DNA of 64,000 nucleotides from positions 45,468,462-45,532,461 of the forward strand of contig OZ024862.1 in the NCBI GenBank assembly GCA_964017155.1. Reading direction: 5' to 3'. The position numbers were made by a program, and so were the translations under genes. The stretch is from Oasisia sp. SBJ-2009 (Eukaryota; Annelida; Polychaeta; Sabellida; Siboglinidae). This document shows positions 1 through 13,242 of the stretch, piece after piece; within the stretch, counting starts at the first letter, position 1; the number at the start of each line of letters is the position of its first letter. A model generated the notes under the pieces. The model was not told the origin of the DNA, did no database searches, and saw only the letters and a list, made by a program, of their open reading frames with translations.

Positions 1-277
1 AAACCAGATTACAGATACGGCTGTTGAACAGTCATGGTTAGTTGGTTTCATTAGAAATCTCTTTCAGTAGATTTGTTTGACAATTTCCAGATAGCAATTG
101 ACAATTGGATCAAATCTTGCTGACGTATAACGCACGCCTAACTGTCTGTCGCGTTGTCTGTCAAATCGTTCAACCACCTCCTTCTCTTCGGAATTTTATG
201 GTTTATGGGTTTATTTATGGGTTATTGCCCTAGGAGAAATTAACTAAGTTGTTCTGTCTTTTCACATCAAAAAAGGT

Positions 278-603
278 AAGTTTTTTTATATAGCGCAGTA
301 TCCAGTCCTTAGGACTGCTCAAAGCGCTTTTACACTTTACTTCCCCGGCAGACATGTTCAATCAAATACCCTCTCAACTTCTCTGGATAGCATCCAGCCA
401 CTTGCTACAACGAATGTGCGAAAGGCTGCTCGTACACATAGTCACCACTATCTATAGCCAGGTACTCATTTAAACAGCTGAGTGAACTAGAGCAACGTGG
501 AGTAAAAAAACTTGTCCGAGGTTTTAACACCGCAGCACAGGATTCGAACCCGGGTTCTCACAGTCGAGAGTCCGAAGCTCTACCCCTGAGCCATTGCGCT
601 CTA
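278..603 (-). mobile_element. tRNA-derived SINE, minus strand
   Basis: Read on the minus strand, the head at about 603-531 is tRNA-like. It has an A-box-like TGGCTCAGGGG (583-593), a perfect B box GGTTCGAATCC (540-550), a D arm closing GCTC with GAGC, and an acceptor-like pairing of AGCGCA with TGTGCT. The anticodon stem does not close, so this is a tRNA-derived SINE head and not a working tRNA gene. A unique body follows, and the element ends in an AAAGCGCTTTGAGCAGTCC-type segment and GCGCTATATAAAAAAA (300-281). Such GCGCTTTGAG...GCGCTATATAAA tails are familiar from animal SINEs and their LINE partners. No clear target-site duplication was found, so the exact ends are approximate. Confidence 0.72.
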
Positions 604-641
604 AGCAACCTTACATTTGGAAAGTTTGGCTGAGCACACGC

Positions 642-644
<3 letters not shown>

Positions 645-709
<65 letters not shown>

Positions 710-735
710 CGTTGTGTGCGTGCGTGCATGCGGGG
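645..735. repeat. (GT)n microsatellite grading into GTGC
   Basis: About 30 GT dinucleotides run uninterrupted and then degrade into GTGCGTGC units and a G-run. It lies about 40 bp beyond the tRNA-like head of the SINE. Confidence 0.95.
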
Positions 736-1348
736 GGAGGTGGGGCTGTAGATATGATTAGCCCCCGAATATTTACTAGAAAGTGGTGCTTAGTGTTGTG
801 ATAAAAAATGTGTTTAGAATCTGAAGAGGTAGGGGAAACGTCTGATGTGATGTCATCTTCCGATATCTAGATCCGAGATATCGACACACGGCAGTGGAGT
901 TGTACTTACTACAGATCATCCAGCCCAGCCCCTTCCCCATCTTAATTTCCTTCCGACACTGTTTAGTAGCTTCATGGTGACTAGTGATAATTCTTAACTT
1001 TTTAATTGTCAGAATATTTTCATTTTTTTGGGAGGTTTGTAAACCTGTATAATATGTTTTTAGAAACGTTATGACATCCTGAAGCTGAAAACCAATGTTT
1101 ATTTTTAAGTCATATATGGCGTCCATATTGGATTCTTAAAATGGCGGCCACTGAAAAGTTACATTTCTCAATATCTCAGCTGCTAAACCACACAGGATTT
1201 TATGGCTGAACTGCAATATAAGTTCCAATATTATTATTATCTTAATATACATTAGTGATGAAAGTCAACGTAATAATGTTTCACGTACGCATAAAAGCAT
1301 GACATTTGGCAGACATGACCTTGATTTCAGAACTGTCATGGAAGTAAC

Positions 1349-1351
<3 letters not shown>

Positions 1352-1430
<79 letters not shown>
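1352..1430. repeat. (TA)n microsatellite
   Basis: An uninterrupted alternating TA tract of about 79 bp. The open frames through it encode only Tyr-Ile repeats and are not genes. Confidence 0.97.
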
Positions 1431-1433
<3 letters not shown>

Positions 1434-3579
1434 CAGGTGTACCGATTTCATATATTTTATATTTGTCCTTGTCCGACATTCACATCTGCCATTTATAAAG
1501 ACGGCAGCCATAAACATGAATGTTCTTACGATGTTGTGAAATAAGTTCTAGAGTCGTGATAATGGCAGCAAAATGCAATTTCAAATTTGAAATATATTTT
1601 ATACTTAAAGTTAATGAACATTCACAGCCACTATTTTACAAAATGGCAGTGATCAAAACGAATTGTTTCCTTTTAAGACTACGTCACTCAACTAAATTGC
1701 TACACTTTCTTCTTCAAAATAGGGCCTATAAGTTATCTGGGGTAGCTATTTTAAATATATTAGTTTTTGACCTTTGCCAACATTTACATATGCCAATTTT
1801 TAATAAGACTTCAAAACTAATGTCACCATATATTCTGAACCATGCCACCTAAAGCTAACTCCCTTATAGACAACGTTACCGCAAAGGTTAACAAACTTGT
1901 CAGGAACGTTTGAAGAATGGCTATTTGAAAGATTGAAAACTGAATACATGAAACTAAAAAGTGGAACTACGCTGTATGTATAATACGCTTTTTTGATGGA
2001 CCTTATATTCTCAATCTTTAGACATGTCAGCTATGAAATTTGGACAATGTCGAAAGTAATTAATTTTGTTTTCATAGCAACCTGTCTATCGTTATAGTTA
2101 TATTGACTTCAGCATATCTGTTCTACGTAAACAAAATGGCTGTCTTGAATGTTGTATAAGAAATAATACATTTGAAGTATGGACATTTTCTTTTAACGGC
2201 CGCCATTTTGTAAAAAGGCAAACGTGAAAATTAACGATGGACAAATGCAAACTGTTTGATTTAATTCAAATCCTGTCTGCATACTTCAAAACTAATGTCC
2301 CTAAGTATCTTGTTAACTCTACCACCTGATATATTTATAGGGCCTACATGGGACACTAGTTCTGAAGCCAGACATCTTGACAAAAAATTGGCGGATGTTG
2401 AAGTCGGCTAAGGTCAAAAACAGTATACACTTAAAACACCTACACAAGAAAATTGCCAATAGCTGTTATTGTTCTTTAGCATATTTCACGCGCAGGCACG
2501 CATCTACTACCCACGTTTTAAGGGGCCTACGGCACTACATTTGCAGACATCATGTTTTACCCATCTGACACTTTTTGCAGACGCCTCATTTAAGCGAGCC
2601 ACCAAAGGCCTTACAAAATATCGGATTGGGTTATCAATCTCAAGTGGCTTCTATTGCTGGATGATATAATTCATGTTAACCACGCAGAGAAAAAGTAAAA
2701 CACCAAACACAATGTTACCTGTATGTTATCGGCTTAGAAGCGCTTGAAGTGCACGCTAAATATTCATGGGAAATTATCTCAGCACACAAAGCCAAGGGAC
2801 TTGGACCGTTTTTTCACGTCGGCCATTGCGTACCGCCTACCAAGTCACATACATACACAATGGACTCGACTTGTTTACTACACCATCCATACAGGCGTAT
2901 ACTACGAAATAGGGCCTATCCATGGGTATTGGTTGTCTCAAAAGTGACTCGCAGTTTTAAATGGGAAGTTAGACTTAACCACCAAACACACTAGCTGTAG
3001 CCGATATGCTGTTTGGAAACGCTTCAATTTCCAGTACATGTTATATATCCACAACTAAGCTACTATCTCCCCACACTTTTGTATGCATCGCACAATGCAT
3101 TGCGTCAAGCACACTCAACGTGTTCAATGTGGAACTAGTCAGATGAGCCAGCGACGTATCCATTTTAAGGTAGGTAACAAGGATTTTAACAAATATCTTT
3201 CGTTTTCAAGATAATCCAAGAATATCTGCTGATATGAAAACAGAGGCACACCATAAAAAATGCGTTTTTCGACACCGTGATAAATAATTATGAACATAAC
3301 TGACACTACACACCAATAAAACAAATTCAAATGTAAAATCCGCAATGTAAATGTTGTGAGATGAGGTTCTAGCCATCACGACCACCTTTCTGTATTTAAA
3401 TCCAATGAGTGATCGTCGTCATTGACATTGTAATTATTTAACTTGGTACTTCGGTGGTCGACAATTGCCTGAGATAGTTCAATCAACCGAGAAAAGAACA
3501 AAGAGCATGCTTAAGAAGAAGAAAACAGATTGATACGAAAACGTGAAATTGATAATTAAATATTTAGCTTGTATTTCAG
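1431..3579. other. Gene-free intergenic sequence
   Basis: AT-rich sequence with short overlapping open frames on both strands and no recognisable protein domain or RNA gene. The palindrome-like word GGCCTA (for example at about 1723, 2341, 2522 and 2912) recurs here and up to about 9.6 kb, and appears less often further right. Confidence 0.6.
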
Positions 3580-4140
3580 GTGTGCAGGGCGCAGGCGCTG
3601 GCCGCCCGGAAGCCCAACGCGCCCGCCGATCACTTCCACCGACCCCACCACCACCGCCGCCGCCGCCGCCGAGTTGTCAAATGCCAGAAGCCGAGATCTC
3701 CCGACACGTCGCGATGATGCATGATTTACTTCCCCCGCGTCCATCTGTCAAGTCCGCCGTTTCAAAGGAACTACACACGCGCCTGTCGATATGATTCATT
3801 GACTATTATTGCGTATATATTCACAAACAAATTTATCTTCGCTTTAATCGATTTTCAGCGCGACTTGCGCCGATCCATCAAGCGAGTCGAGGGATTCGAA
3901 CAAAAGTCGACCGTTTCCGTTGTTGACCGAGAAGGTGTCGCTAGTGCTCCGACCAGCGATTAGAGACAGACGTCGTATCGTGATTGATCGAAGCAGGCGA
4001 CACCGCGGCGTATGTCCAGTGGGCTGGTCAAGCGAACAAAGCGGCATGCTTCCGAAATGGTGACCACCGCCAATCGCCATACCTGTGATGGCGGGTCGCC
4101 GTGACAGGTGATCGAACGGTGTGTCTGTCGCCATTTCACC
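3580..4140 (+). other. CpG-rich island, possible coding exons of an unidentified gene
   Basis: This stretch is sharply richer in G+C and in CpG than its flanks. A plausible acceptor (TTGTATTTCAG, ending 3579) precedes an open frame of about 70 codons. That frame has a poly-proline run from (CCA/CCG)n at about 3640-3671, then a mixed, protein-like stretch ending at the TGA at 3792-3794. A second acceptor (CGATTTTCAG, ending 3859) precedes a 34-codon frame closing at the TAG at 3961-3963, with many Arg, Ser and Val codons. They could be alternative last exons, or one could be spurious. The intervening donor candidates are weak (GTCGAT), and long frames also exist on the opposite strand, as GC-rich sequence allows. 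I recognise no family. It could equally be a non-coding CpG island. Confidence 0.3.
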
Positions 4141-4384
4141 GGCAGCGACACTACGTGTCGGCGAAATATTTCCCGTCGTTAATTAACACCTGCTCACTAC
4201 AAAGCCGAAGAGCACGGTTAGGCTTTGTTCCTCAAAGTGTCCACGATCATCTTTAACAAAGACCCGACTAGGATATTTCCTTCCGTGCGTTAGTCATGAC
4301 GAATGACAACTGTAACCGCATGTTGACTGGTGCATCGTGCAGGTGTTTTTATTGTTATTAGTTTTAGGGTACATTGTCTCTGAG

Positions 4385-4556
4385 CGTGTGCGTGTGCGTG
4401 TGCGTGTGCGTGTGCGTGTGCGTGTGCGTGTGCGTGTGCGTGTGCGTGTGCGTGTGCGTGTGCGTGTGCGTGTGCGTGTGCGTGTGCGTGTGCGTGTGCG
4501 TGTGCGTGTGCGTGTGCGTGCCTGCGTGCGTGCGTGCGTGCGTGCGTGCGTGTGTG
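4385..4556. repeat. (GTGTGC)n then (TGCG)n microsatellite
   Basis: A 6-bp unit runs for about 135 bp and switches to a 4-bp TGCG unit from about 4519. The Arg-Val, Cys-Val and Thr-His reading frames through it are artefacts of the repeat. Confidence 0.97.
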
Positions 4557-5736
<1,180 letters not shown>

Positions 5737-6468
5737 TTTATATTAAGTAAGTTAATACTTTATTTGCTTTATGCATCTCAAGTATACTGTGTTATGTACT
5801 CTCGCGTGGTTCCCATGGCGAGCGTGTATTCACGGGAATAGCTGAACCATATGAGTTGCTTACGTCATCCCAGTGAGGCCTATGGGTCTACTGTCCTAAC
5901 TAGTAAGTAGTAGCCTAACATCGCACACTTTTTTCGCTAAGCGCACAAATATGTGAACTACAACCTGGCGTGGTAGTCGTTTTCTTGTATTTACTGGGGA
6001 AAAAACACCAGAAAGCATAAAGCATCCTGCACTGTAGTTATGTGTGAAACGGGACCGGCTGTATCGGTTTTGGCTCACTCCACCAAAGGAGATAAATCCG
6101 CTTTCAAAAGCAGGCGTCAGCGCACGCGACCAGCTCAATTTCTCGTCGACTATTTCCAGAATTCCATATTATTTCCGTCACGAACATGGAACTGGCGTGC
6201 CGCATGAAAACAGCCGCCTGTTTCCGAAAGCACATCGCACAAATAACTCAATTCCGCTGCATCCTTTACGAACACTGCCCGCAAATGAAACTTAGTCACC
6301 ATGCAGAAAGGGCATAATCAGACCCAGAGAACATGACCTGGCTGCAGCATAATAATTCATATCGCTGGGTAGTAAAATACTCGGCAACAGGTATTGAAAG
6401 CAAGACAGAAAACGCTCGCTGCACGTAGATTTGTACGAGTTATGCATGCAGACATGAGTTTCTGAGAG
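5737..6468. other. Gene-free intergenic sequence
   Basis: Mixed-composition sequence with overlapping short open frames on both strands between about 5896 and 6498. None shows a recognisable domain or a convincing exon structure. Confidence 0.5.
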
Positions 6469-6596
6469 TTTGAAACTCAAATCTTCACACGTGTTCATAT
6501 AATGAGCTGTAAAATCATAGGCCTAACCGTAACGGTTTGAAACTCAAATCTTCACACGTGTTCATATAATGAGCTGTAAAATCATAGGCCTAACGG
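6469..6596. repeat. Tandem duplication, 67-bp unit
   Basis: The segment starting TTTGAAACTCAAATCTTCAC at 6469 recurs at 6536 almost without change, giving two head-to-tail copies (6469-6535 and 6536-6596). The near identity implies a recent duplication. Confidence 0.93.
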
Positions 6597-7175
6597 TTCA
6601 TCAAAAGTGTATAAAAGTATATATTGTCTGAATCAGAAAGGTTCTGTGCACATGTTAGTCATAAAATAATTGATGTTTAACTAAGAGAAATTAATTAGCA
6701 TATAATTTGCATAAGTCAAAAAATCAAGATGGCCGACAGTGAAACCCGAAAAATCGGTGTTCAGGATCCAAGAGGTTAATGGTGCGGCGTCCCTCGATGG
6801 GCACGAAGTTGTTCGAACGCTTGATATTCGCTTGGATTTTTCTAGGTTACTCGCACTGGAAGTGACGGACTCTGCATAAACCGACCCATTCCCTCGCCCA
6901 CGAAAGTGTCACTCCTGCTGCACACACAAAGTGAATTATCTCGAGGAGTCGGCGTCTCGTAGCATATTTATTGGGAATATGTCAGCGATGTGACAATTGA
7001 AACTCAATTTTTCACTAGTCACTATCGCGCTCCCCGCGAATTAGCGACGCTTAGACCATGTGACCGACATGCAATCCATACAGATCTAATTAAAGCGGAC
7101 TATTCGTCACGTCGAACTGACAAATCTATTCAGCTAATAATCCGATGCAATTTCTCCTGCAACGTCGGACTGTGG

Positions 7176-8078
7176 TTCTGTGGAATCCTAAAATAAACAC
7201 CACATTTAATTCAACTCTCATGAAGTTATGTTGATCGAATAAGAGCAGGAAATACATAAATTAATCTGATGGAAAAAGAAGGGAAGTAATACATTCAAGT
7301 CAACAGGGAGTTTTTCAGGATACCCCAACAGATTTATTGTTTTAATCTATCAACATTTTCTCATCATATAATAATTTCCGCCAACATTGCTCGGTAGTTA
7401 AAAACAACAAATACAAAATGGACGACAAACGCTTACTGTCTACATCATATATTGAATTCCAAAACGATCTCTATTTCATACTCAATCACATCTGGATTGT
7501 CACGTCACTTAGATTATAACTTCATGAAGGAACGTCTTCTCCGAGATGAAAGCGTAGGTCTTCTGTCTGTTTTCCGGTACAAAATTGCACAAAAATACCG
7601 GTTATACTTGAGATTCTATTGATTCAGTCATCAGTTCTGTGGAATCCGAAAATAAACACCACATTTAATTCAACTCTCATGAAGTTATGTTGATCGAATA
7701 AGAGCAGGAAATACATAAATTAATCTGATGGAAAAAGAGGGGAAGTAATACATTCAAGTCAACAGGGAGTTTTTCAGGATACCACAACACATTTATTGTT
7801 TTAATCGATCAACATTTTCTTATCATATGATAATTTCCGCAAATACTGCTCGGTAGCTAAAAACAACATATCAAAATGGCCGAGAAACGCTTACCGTCTA
7901 CATTATATATTGAATTCCAAAACCATCTCTATTTCATACTTAATCACATAATGGATTCTCACATAGACTATAACTTCATCTTTTCCGAGATGAAAAGGTA
8001 GGTCTTCTGTATGTTTTCCGGTACAAAATGGCACACAAATACCGGTTATACTGGGGATTCTATTGATTCAGTCATCAG
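7176..8078. repeat. Tandem duplication, about 459-bp unit
   Basis: Copy 1 (7176-7634) and copy 2 (7635-8078) both start TTCTGTGGAATCC and end ATTCAGTCATCAG. They match over their whole length, with scattered substitutions and a few small deletions that make copy 2 about 15 bp shorter. No coding capacity is evident in either copy. It lies about 2-3 kb upstream of the Eph start codon. Confidence 0.93.
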
Positions 8079-8439
8079 ACACTATCGCACAATTCGCACT
8101 CGAGGGTTTTGTTCATTTGCATTCAAAGACGGACACTCCCATCGATTGTTTTCTTAATGTAAGCCACACCGGAGATTACGGTTGTCGATGTCCGCGGAGG
8201 TGGCATCATCGTCGATTTAGAGAAAGCATCGACTGGATATCAGTTTGAGTTAGCATAGCACTTAAGCACGACACATGATACGTGCGGTTACCTTTAAATA
8301 GTTGTTTGGTTGGAAGATTGTCGTGATTAGATAGTGAATTGCATTAATCTCTGCTACATTTTGTTTATCTAAAGTACATATCTGAAACAAGCACGAATGT
8401 GTTATGTGAAGGTTGTCGTCGTATAGAGGATGAGTACGC

Positions 8440-8690
8440 GAACGAAAACAGCATGAACAGTAAAACAAGAATAAGCAAAAACAAAACACAAAGGAGAACA
8501 AAAAACAAGAAGGCGAATAGTAAGAATAATAAGAATGCAACAAAATACCCCCATCTGAGAGACTGAGACCAACCCTGAGATCAGGACAAAGAACATGAAA
8601 AAAGAACAAGACCATGCATGACCAAACCAAGATCAAGACAAAGAGCAAGAAGAAGAAGAAAAGAAAAAAATAATGAACAACTCCAACTGA
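8440..8690. repeat. A-rich, T-poor strand-asymmetric tract
   Basis: About 250 bp dominated by A with G and C but few T, built from loosely repeated AACAAGA, AAGAATAA and GAAGAA words, and ending in an AAGAAGAAGAAAAG run. The mirrored minus-strand open frames (Phe, Leu, Cys-rich) are a by-product of this composition. Confidence 0.75.
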
Positions 8691-9152
8691 AGGATCAACA
8701 TATGTAACAGGAACACCGACGTGTAGTGTTTAGTGTTGAACTGCACGCGTGCGTGCACTCATTCACGCCATAGGTGTGTATTTTCCAGAAAAAACCAACG
8801 CCTTGTGGAAGTACGGGCGAATGCATCTGCGGTCATGCGTACGCAAACGAAAGCAAACGTCTATGTGGCAAACTAGCACTTTAAATTTATTAATTAATTC
8901 GTCTTATTTCTTCTACTGAATCATGCGTGGTCCATACATCCTCATTAGCTTTATGACTATGTGGCACGCAATATGTTCGCGTCATTAGGCCATATGCGTT
9001 GAACCAGAAATCGCAGATAGCCGTGGTGCTCAACAGCCGCATTCTTCGATGAGCGTCGACTGACAATAACTTATCTGTCGCATAATAAATATTGCTAACA
9101 GCGTGTGGAAAACGTGTCACGTTGGAAATGGGCCGTGCGAAGACCGCATGCA

Positions 9153-9879
9153 TATCTAGATCGAGACAAAGACGAATGGGGCAGTGATAGGTCTACTACC
9201 GGTGGGGCCCAGCAATTAATTTCATACGACAATGTGTGACGAACTTGACTGATAAAGGCGCTGAGAAAACAATGTGTTTTGTTGTTTCTGTTGCAAACTT
9301 CGTCATCATCATCATCATTGGTCAACTGGGAATGGAGCATGGGCAAGGTTCCCGCTTTGTTCAATAAGTTTCGGGATTATAATGTAACTTCAGAGTTTTT
9401 ACAGATCGGCTTGGAGTCTTCTTCTGTTCCCTCTGATTGTTTTGCCTTTATGGGTGTCCACATGGTGGATGACGACATTGGAATATTCTGTGTTCTTATA
9501 ACAGTGCCCACAGCTATCTGTGGGGTTGCGTCTCGTAGGGCCTACGAATTTTATTTGTGCGTGTGTCTACTTCCCCTGAACTAATTTATATGTCATCCTT
9601 TTGTTCTAGTGGACAATTAGACACGTCATTAGCATTCTTGGTGTCCCTGAAAAATGACAGTTTGATCGATCTTATGATTTTTGTCTTTTAATTTGGTCTA
9701 GCATGTTACATGTTTGCCGTGCCAGAGCAGTGACAACGAGAATGACAAACGCCATACTCATAGGTTACAGGTTTAAGCGAAACATAAATTTACAAGGGAA
9801 TGTAACTAGATGATATCCCGCCCTGAATCAACCTATGCCTTGTGAAACGAAATCCATGAGATGAAAGTTAATCAAGATT
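9153..9879. other. Gene-free sequence upstream of the Eph promoter
   Basis: Includes a short (ATC)n run at 9301-9317. The open frames on both strands have no recognisable domains. Confidence 0.5.
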
Positions 9880-10155
9880 TACTAGAACGAAAGCACCGGA
9901 GAGAGAGAGAGACAACCCGTTGTGACGCGAGTTGTTTCACAAGTTGCCCTCACCTCTCTCCCGCATGAGGCACGCGTTGAATCGCCTTTAATTGGCCCCA
10001 ATTCTTCCAAAGCAGAACTCAGAGAGTTTCGACGCGTCTGGCTTTGTCGTCCGTAATCGCCCAAACACCCTGTGACTCCTGCGTATTGACAAATGACTTT
10101 GCGAACCGCTGGGGTGTGACCGTCTGAGTAGCCCCATTTATGCATTCACGAGCCG

Positions 10156-10160
10156 ATTGG
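10156..10160 (-). promoter_or_regulatory. Inverted CCAAT box
   Basis: ATTGG (CCAAT on the minus strand) inside GCCGATTGGA, 58 bp upstream of the Eph ATG. The match to the NF-Y core is exact, but the motif is short, so function is inferred from position only. Confidence 0.35.
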
Positions 10161-10173
10161 ACTTGGCCCGTGA

Positions 10174-10183
10174 GCATGCGCAG
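10174..10183 (+). promoter_or_regulatory. NRF-1-like site
   Basis: GCATGCGCAG, a near match to the palindromic GCGCATGCGC consensus of NRF-1, 35 bp upstream of the Eph ATG, where such sites often occur in CpG promoters. Motif match only. Confidence 0.35.
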
Positions 10184-10217
10184 TGTCAGCAGCTGCAGCG
10201 AGAGGCACTGTGAGAAC

Positions 10218-10299
10218 ATGGCGGTCCAGCGGTGGACGTGTGTGTGGGGACCGCTTTTACTTGTTGGAATATTCACAGGATTTATCACAGCACTAGAAG
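10218..10299 (+). CDS. Eph receptor tyrosine kinase, exon 1 (signal peptide)
   Basis: The first coding exon of a receptor for membrane-bound ephrins at the cell surface. The ATG has a good Kozak context (A at -3, G at +4). The 27 complete codons encode a typical secretory signal: a short basic start (MAVQRW), a hydrophobic core (PLLLVGIFTGFITA) and then LE. The exon ends G|GTAAGATG, a strong donor, after the first base of codon 28 (phase 1). Eph genes are known to start with a separate signal-peptide exon of about 80-90 nt ending in phase 1, and this fits. On its own the exon would be unremarkable; its identity rests on the in-frame join to exon 2 at 26023 and exon 3 at 56699. Symbol left empty because invertebrate Eph genes are not orthologous one-to-one with vertebrate EPHA or EPHB genes. 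Confidence 0.82.
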
Positions 10300-13099
10300 G
10301 TAAGATGCGTTGCATGTAATAGTATGTTCGATCACTACAAGTGTCTCTGAAATTTATGTTTGTTGCGCGCTCGAGACGTGTACAGTTGCGAAGTTTGTGT
10401 GATTGCGATCGTCTGCTTTCGGTGCGCTGATAGCATCTCTGCAGTCAGCCGTAGCTGAGTTTGTTATGACTCGCGTGGCTCGCTGAGTTGAGGTGCGCTA
10501 GTTTAGTAAACACACAGCAGTTGACATGGTGGAACTTCGTAACACGGGCTGGGCTGTTTCGGGATCGCTATATCTTAAGATTCCTGTGGGGTCGTTAACT
10601 ATTTTATTACAAGTTAACAACACCCCGTTCAGACTCGCTTCAGTTCGGGTCTCGTACTTTTACCCGCTCGGTCAGCGAAGGCCTACCGATGCAGTCAGCG
10701 ACAGCGTCGGCTGTCTGACAAATGTTGCTTGTTGAGTTTCCTCAGAACCTTTCGTTATTTCGACTCACAGTGAGCGTGGGTCGCTTTCAAACATTGAAAC
10801 AATTATGATTGATCAATGCCAATGGTATTTATTTTCACTCTCCCAAAGCCTGCTCAGCCTCAGTCAACCTTTTTTTCTGACAACTTTGGGTTGTTGTTAC
10901 CTGGCTGTAGTTGAGAATTTAAAGGCTCGAAAGTTCGTCAAAAAGCTACGGTGTGTTTAGAATCAAGTAAAATTATCCTGTTTTACAGCAGGCCAATTGC
11001 CTTCCGTGCCATTATAGTCAATTTGAAGTGTTTACTGTTGTCTCTAAATCGTGTAATTGATGGAGGAAACATGTCATGTCGCCAGTTCAAGTGCTGTGAT
11101 TGAGTGTGACCGTCTCGTTTGGTGCAATATTGAATAGTATAATCATTCGTAAACAGTAATTGTTGTTAAATTGTACCAGAATAGGGTTAACATTGTCCGC
11201 TTTTGAATAAGAATGCCTAATCAACATATTACTACAACTTTCAAGACGAGCAGACGCCTGCAAGCATAGATTAAATTGGTTTGGGCATTTAAACGGAAAC
11301 ATCAGATCTAATAACTTCAATCCTCAATAAACATTTCCCCTAACCTGTTGGATTTCTGGTGGATAGCTATTAGTTTTAGCCAGTTATTACTAATACTTGT
11401 GGTCTAGTAACTATTTGGGGTTCGTTTATTTATTCTCAAATTGAAAGGTGCTGATTTTTTATTTTAGCCAATTGTAAATAATTTTATTCATTGTCCAGTA
11501 AGTGCTTTGTGATTTTGTATGTATCCTCAAATGGAAGGTAGAAAATACACGGAACATGATAAATATTGGTGAAACCTTTTTTACTAACTCTCAGATGATA
11601 CCATTGTAGACGATTCTTTCTCGTGAATCTTACAGTGTCTGCTGTGAATATTTGGATCGTCTCATGTCAACATGTCATGACTTCCAGGCACCCCTGTATT
11701 TCAAGTATTCCTTCCATGGTAACGTAACGTCAGTAGTAGGAATATCTTGCCTCAGGATCTTAGAATACACTAGGAGGTAGCGTGGTACCAGTCAAAACAT
11801 GTAACTAGAAGATTGGTTTTGACACACAACAACATCTGCCTGACATGTACATGTATATCGCTATCCATCAGTAAAGTAAGTGAATGCAGCAGCCACATAT
11901 ACTTAGCTAATGGTAGTTGGTATGAGAAATTGTTGTGTATGAAGTCTTGAATTATTATTTTGTATGTCTTATCACTGGTGATTTTATGGAACATAAGATT
12001 TGGCATAAAACATGTATTGATTGGATTTGGGTAGAGGATATGTTGACGGCCAGTTAGCAACATGAAATCCTTTCTTTACACATTGACGGCATTCCTTTTG
12101 AAATAAGAATCTGATATGACAGATCCCTTTATATTCACCGACCAAGTAGCATATGGTTCTTGACCATGTACTTTGTCATGAATGAATTACAAATTGTTTT
12201 CATGAGCAGTTATTTGCCTGGTGCAGAAGCTAGTTGACACAGGGAGTGTGCTTTAGTTCAATAGAAGTGTTGGGATTGACCACATTATATGAGTGGTTTA
12301 TGGCTCTATAAGTAGTAGGTCATAAAAACCACAGACCCACTGGGGTGTCCAGTTCTCTGGCTTGTACCTCTGATGCTCAGTTCCTCAAGCTCACTTTCGC
12401 CAGACAGGATCAGAATTTTAGAGAGCAGTTCTTGCTAAGATAGATAGATATCACATGTTTGTAAATTGTTAAAATTGTTGGAACCATGTCAATGTTTGAA
12501 TTGGCAGTGATTATGTTCAGTTAGGAGTCAGTGATGACCTACTTGGAATAAGTTTCTGTTGATAAGCATTGCTCAAATGCGATTTTACAACTGCATGTGT
12601 AAATAGGGTATAACTTAAACAATTGTATTTGCTGATTAGTTCAAAATAATGTAGGCTTGAGTCATTTGTTACTTTCCATTGAGACATTGACTAAAGAAAT
12701 CCATTAAAAATGACATTTTTCTGATCACACATGTCATTTACCTGGTGTTATAAGTGCACTACAGAATTTTTCATCCAGGCATTTGAATTTAAATTCCAAT
12801 CATGTATCCATTTCTTTGCCTAGCACTATGATGGAGGTATCTTCTTCTGTGGCATGACATTGTGTAAAAAGTGCTCATAATTTATATTTTAAAGATTGCT
12901 CTTGGAGTTGGAAGGTTACTAACAAATCAAGTTGTTAGTGCTGCCTAACAACAGAGCTACAGTGCTAAAATGGGTCTTGTTTAATAGTTCAAATCTTTAG
13001 GAAAGTTAACAACAGTATGACTAGTAATTTCAAACAGTAGTGAATGGAAGTACTCAGTTAATGTTATAAAGTTCTGATTATTTATGACACTGCTTATGC

Positions 13100-13242
13100 A
13101 GTTGCTACCCAACCTGGTATAACAACTGTTCATATGTAGTTGCTACCCAACCTGGTATAACAACTGTTCATATGTAGTTGCTACCCAACCTGGTATAACA
13201 ACTGTTCATATGTAGTTGCTACCCAACCTGGTATAACAACTG
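13100..13242. repeat. Minisatellite, 38-bp unit, 3.8 copies
   Basis: Units start AGTTGCTACCCAACCTGGTA at 13100, 13138, 13176 and 13214. The first three are complete and apparently identical, and the last is cut off after 29 bp. The identity between copies indicates recent expansion or active homogenisation. Confidence 0.96.

Larger units (their letters stand above)
9880..10217 (+). promoter_or_regulatory. Probable promoter and 5' UTR of the Eph receptor gene
   Basis: A more GC- and CpG-rich stretch lies immediately upstream of the exon 1 start codon. A GAGAGAGAGAG purine tract is at 9899-9911, an inverted CCAAT box at 10156-10160 and an NRF-1-like motif at 10174-10183. No TATA box is visible at a sensible distance, which would fit a CpG-type TATA-less promoter. 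The transcription start cannot be placed from sequence alone, and a further upstream non-coding exon cannot be excluded. Confidence 0.5.

Noticed and set aside
531..603. Functional tRNA gene on the minus strand
   Set aside because: The anticodon stem does not pair, and the tRNA-like part is fused to a SINE body and tail.
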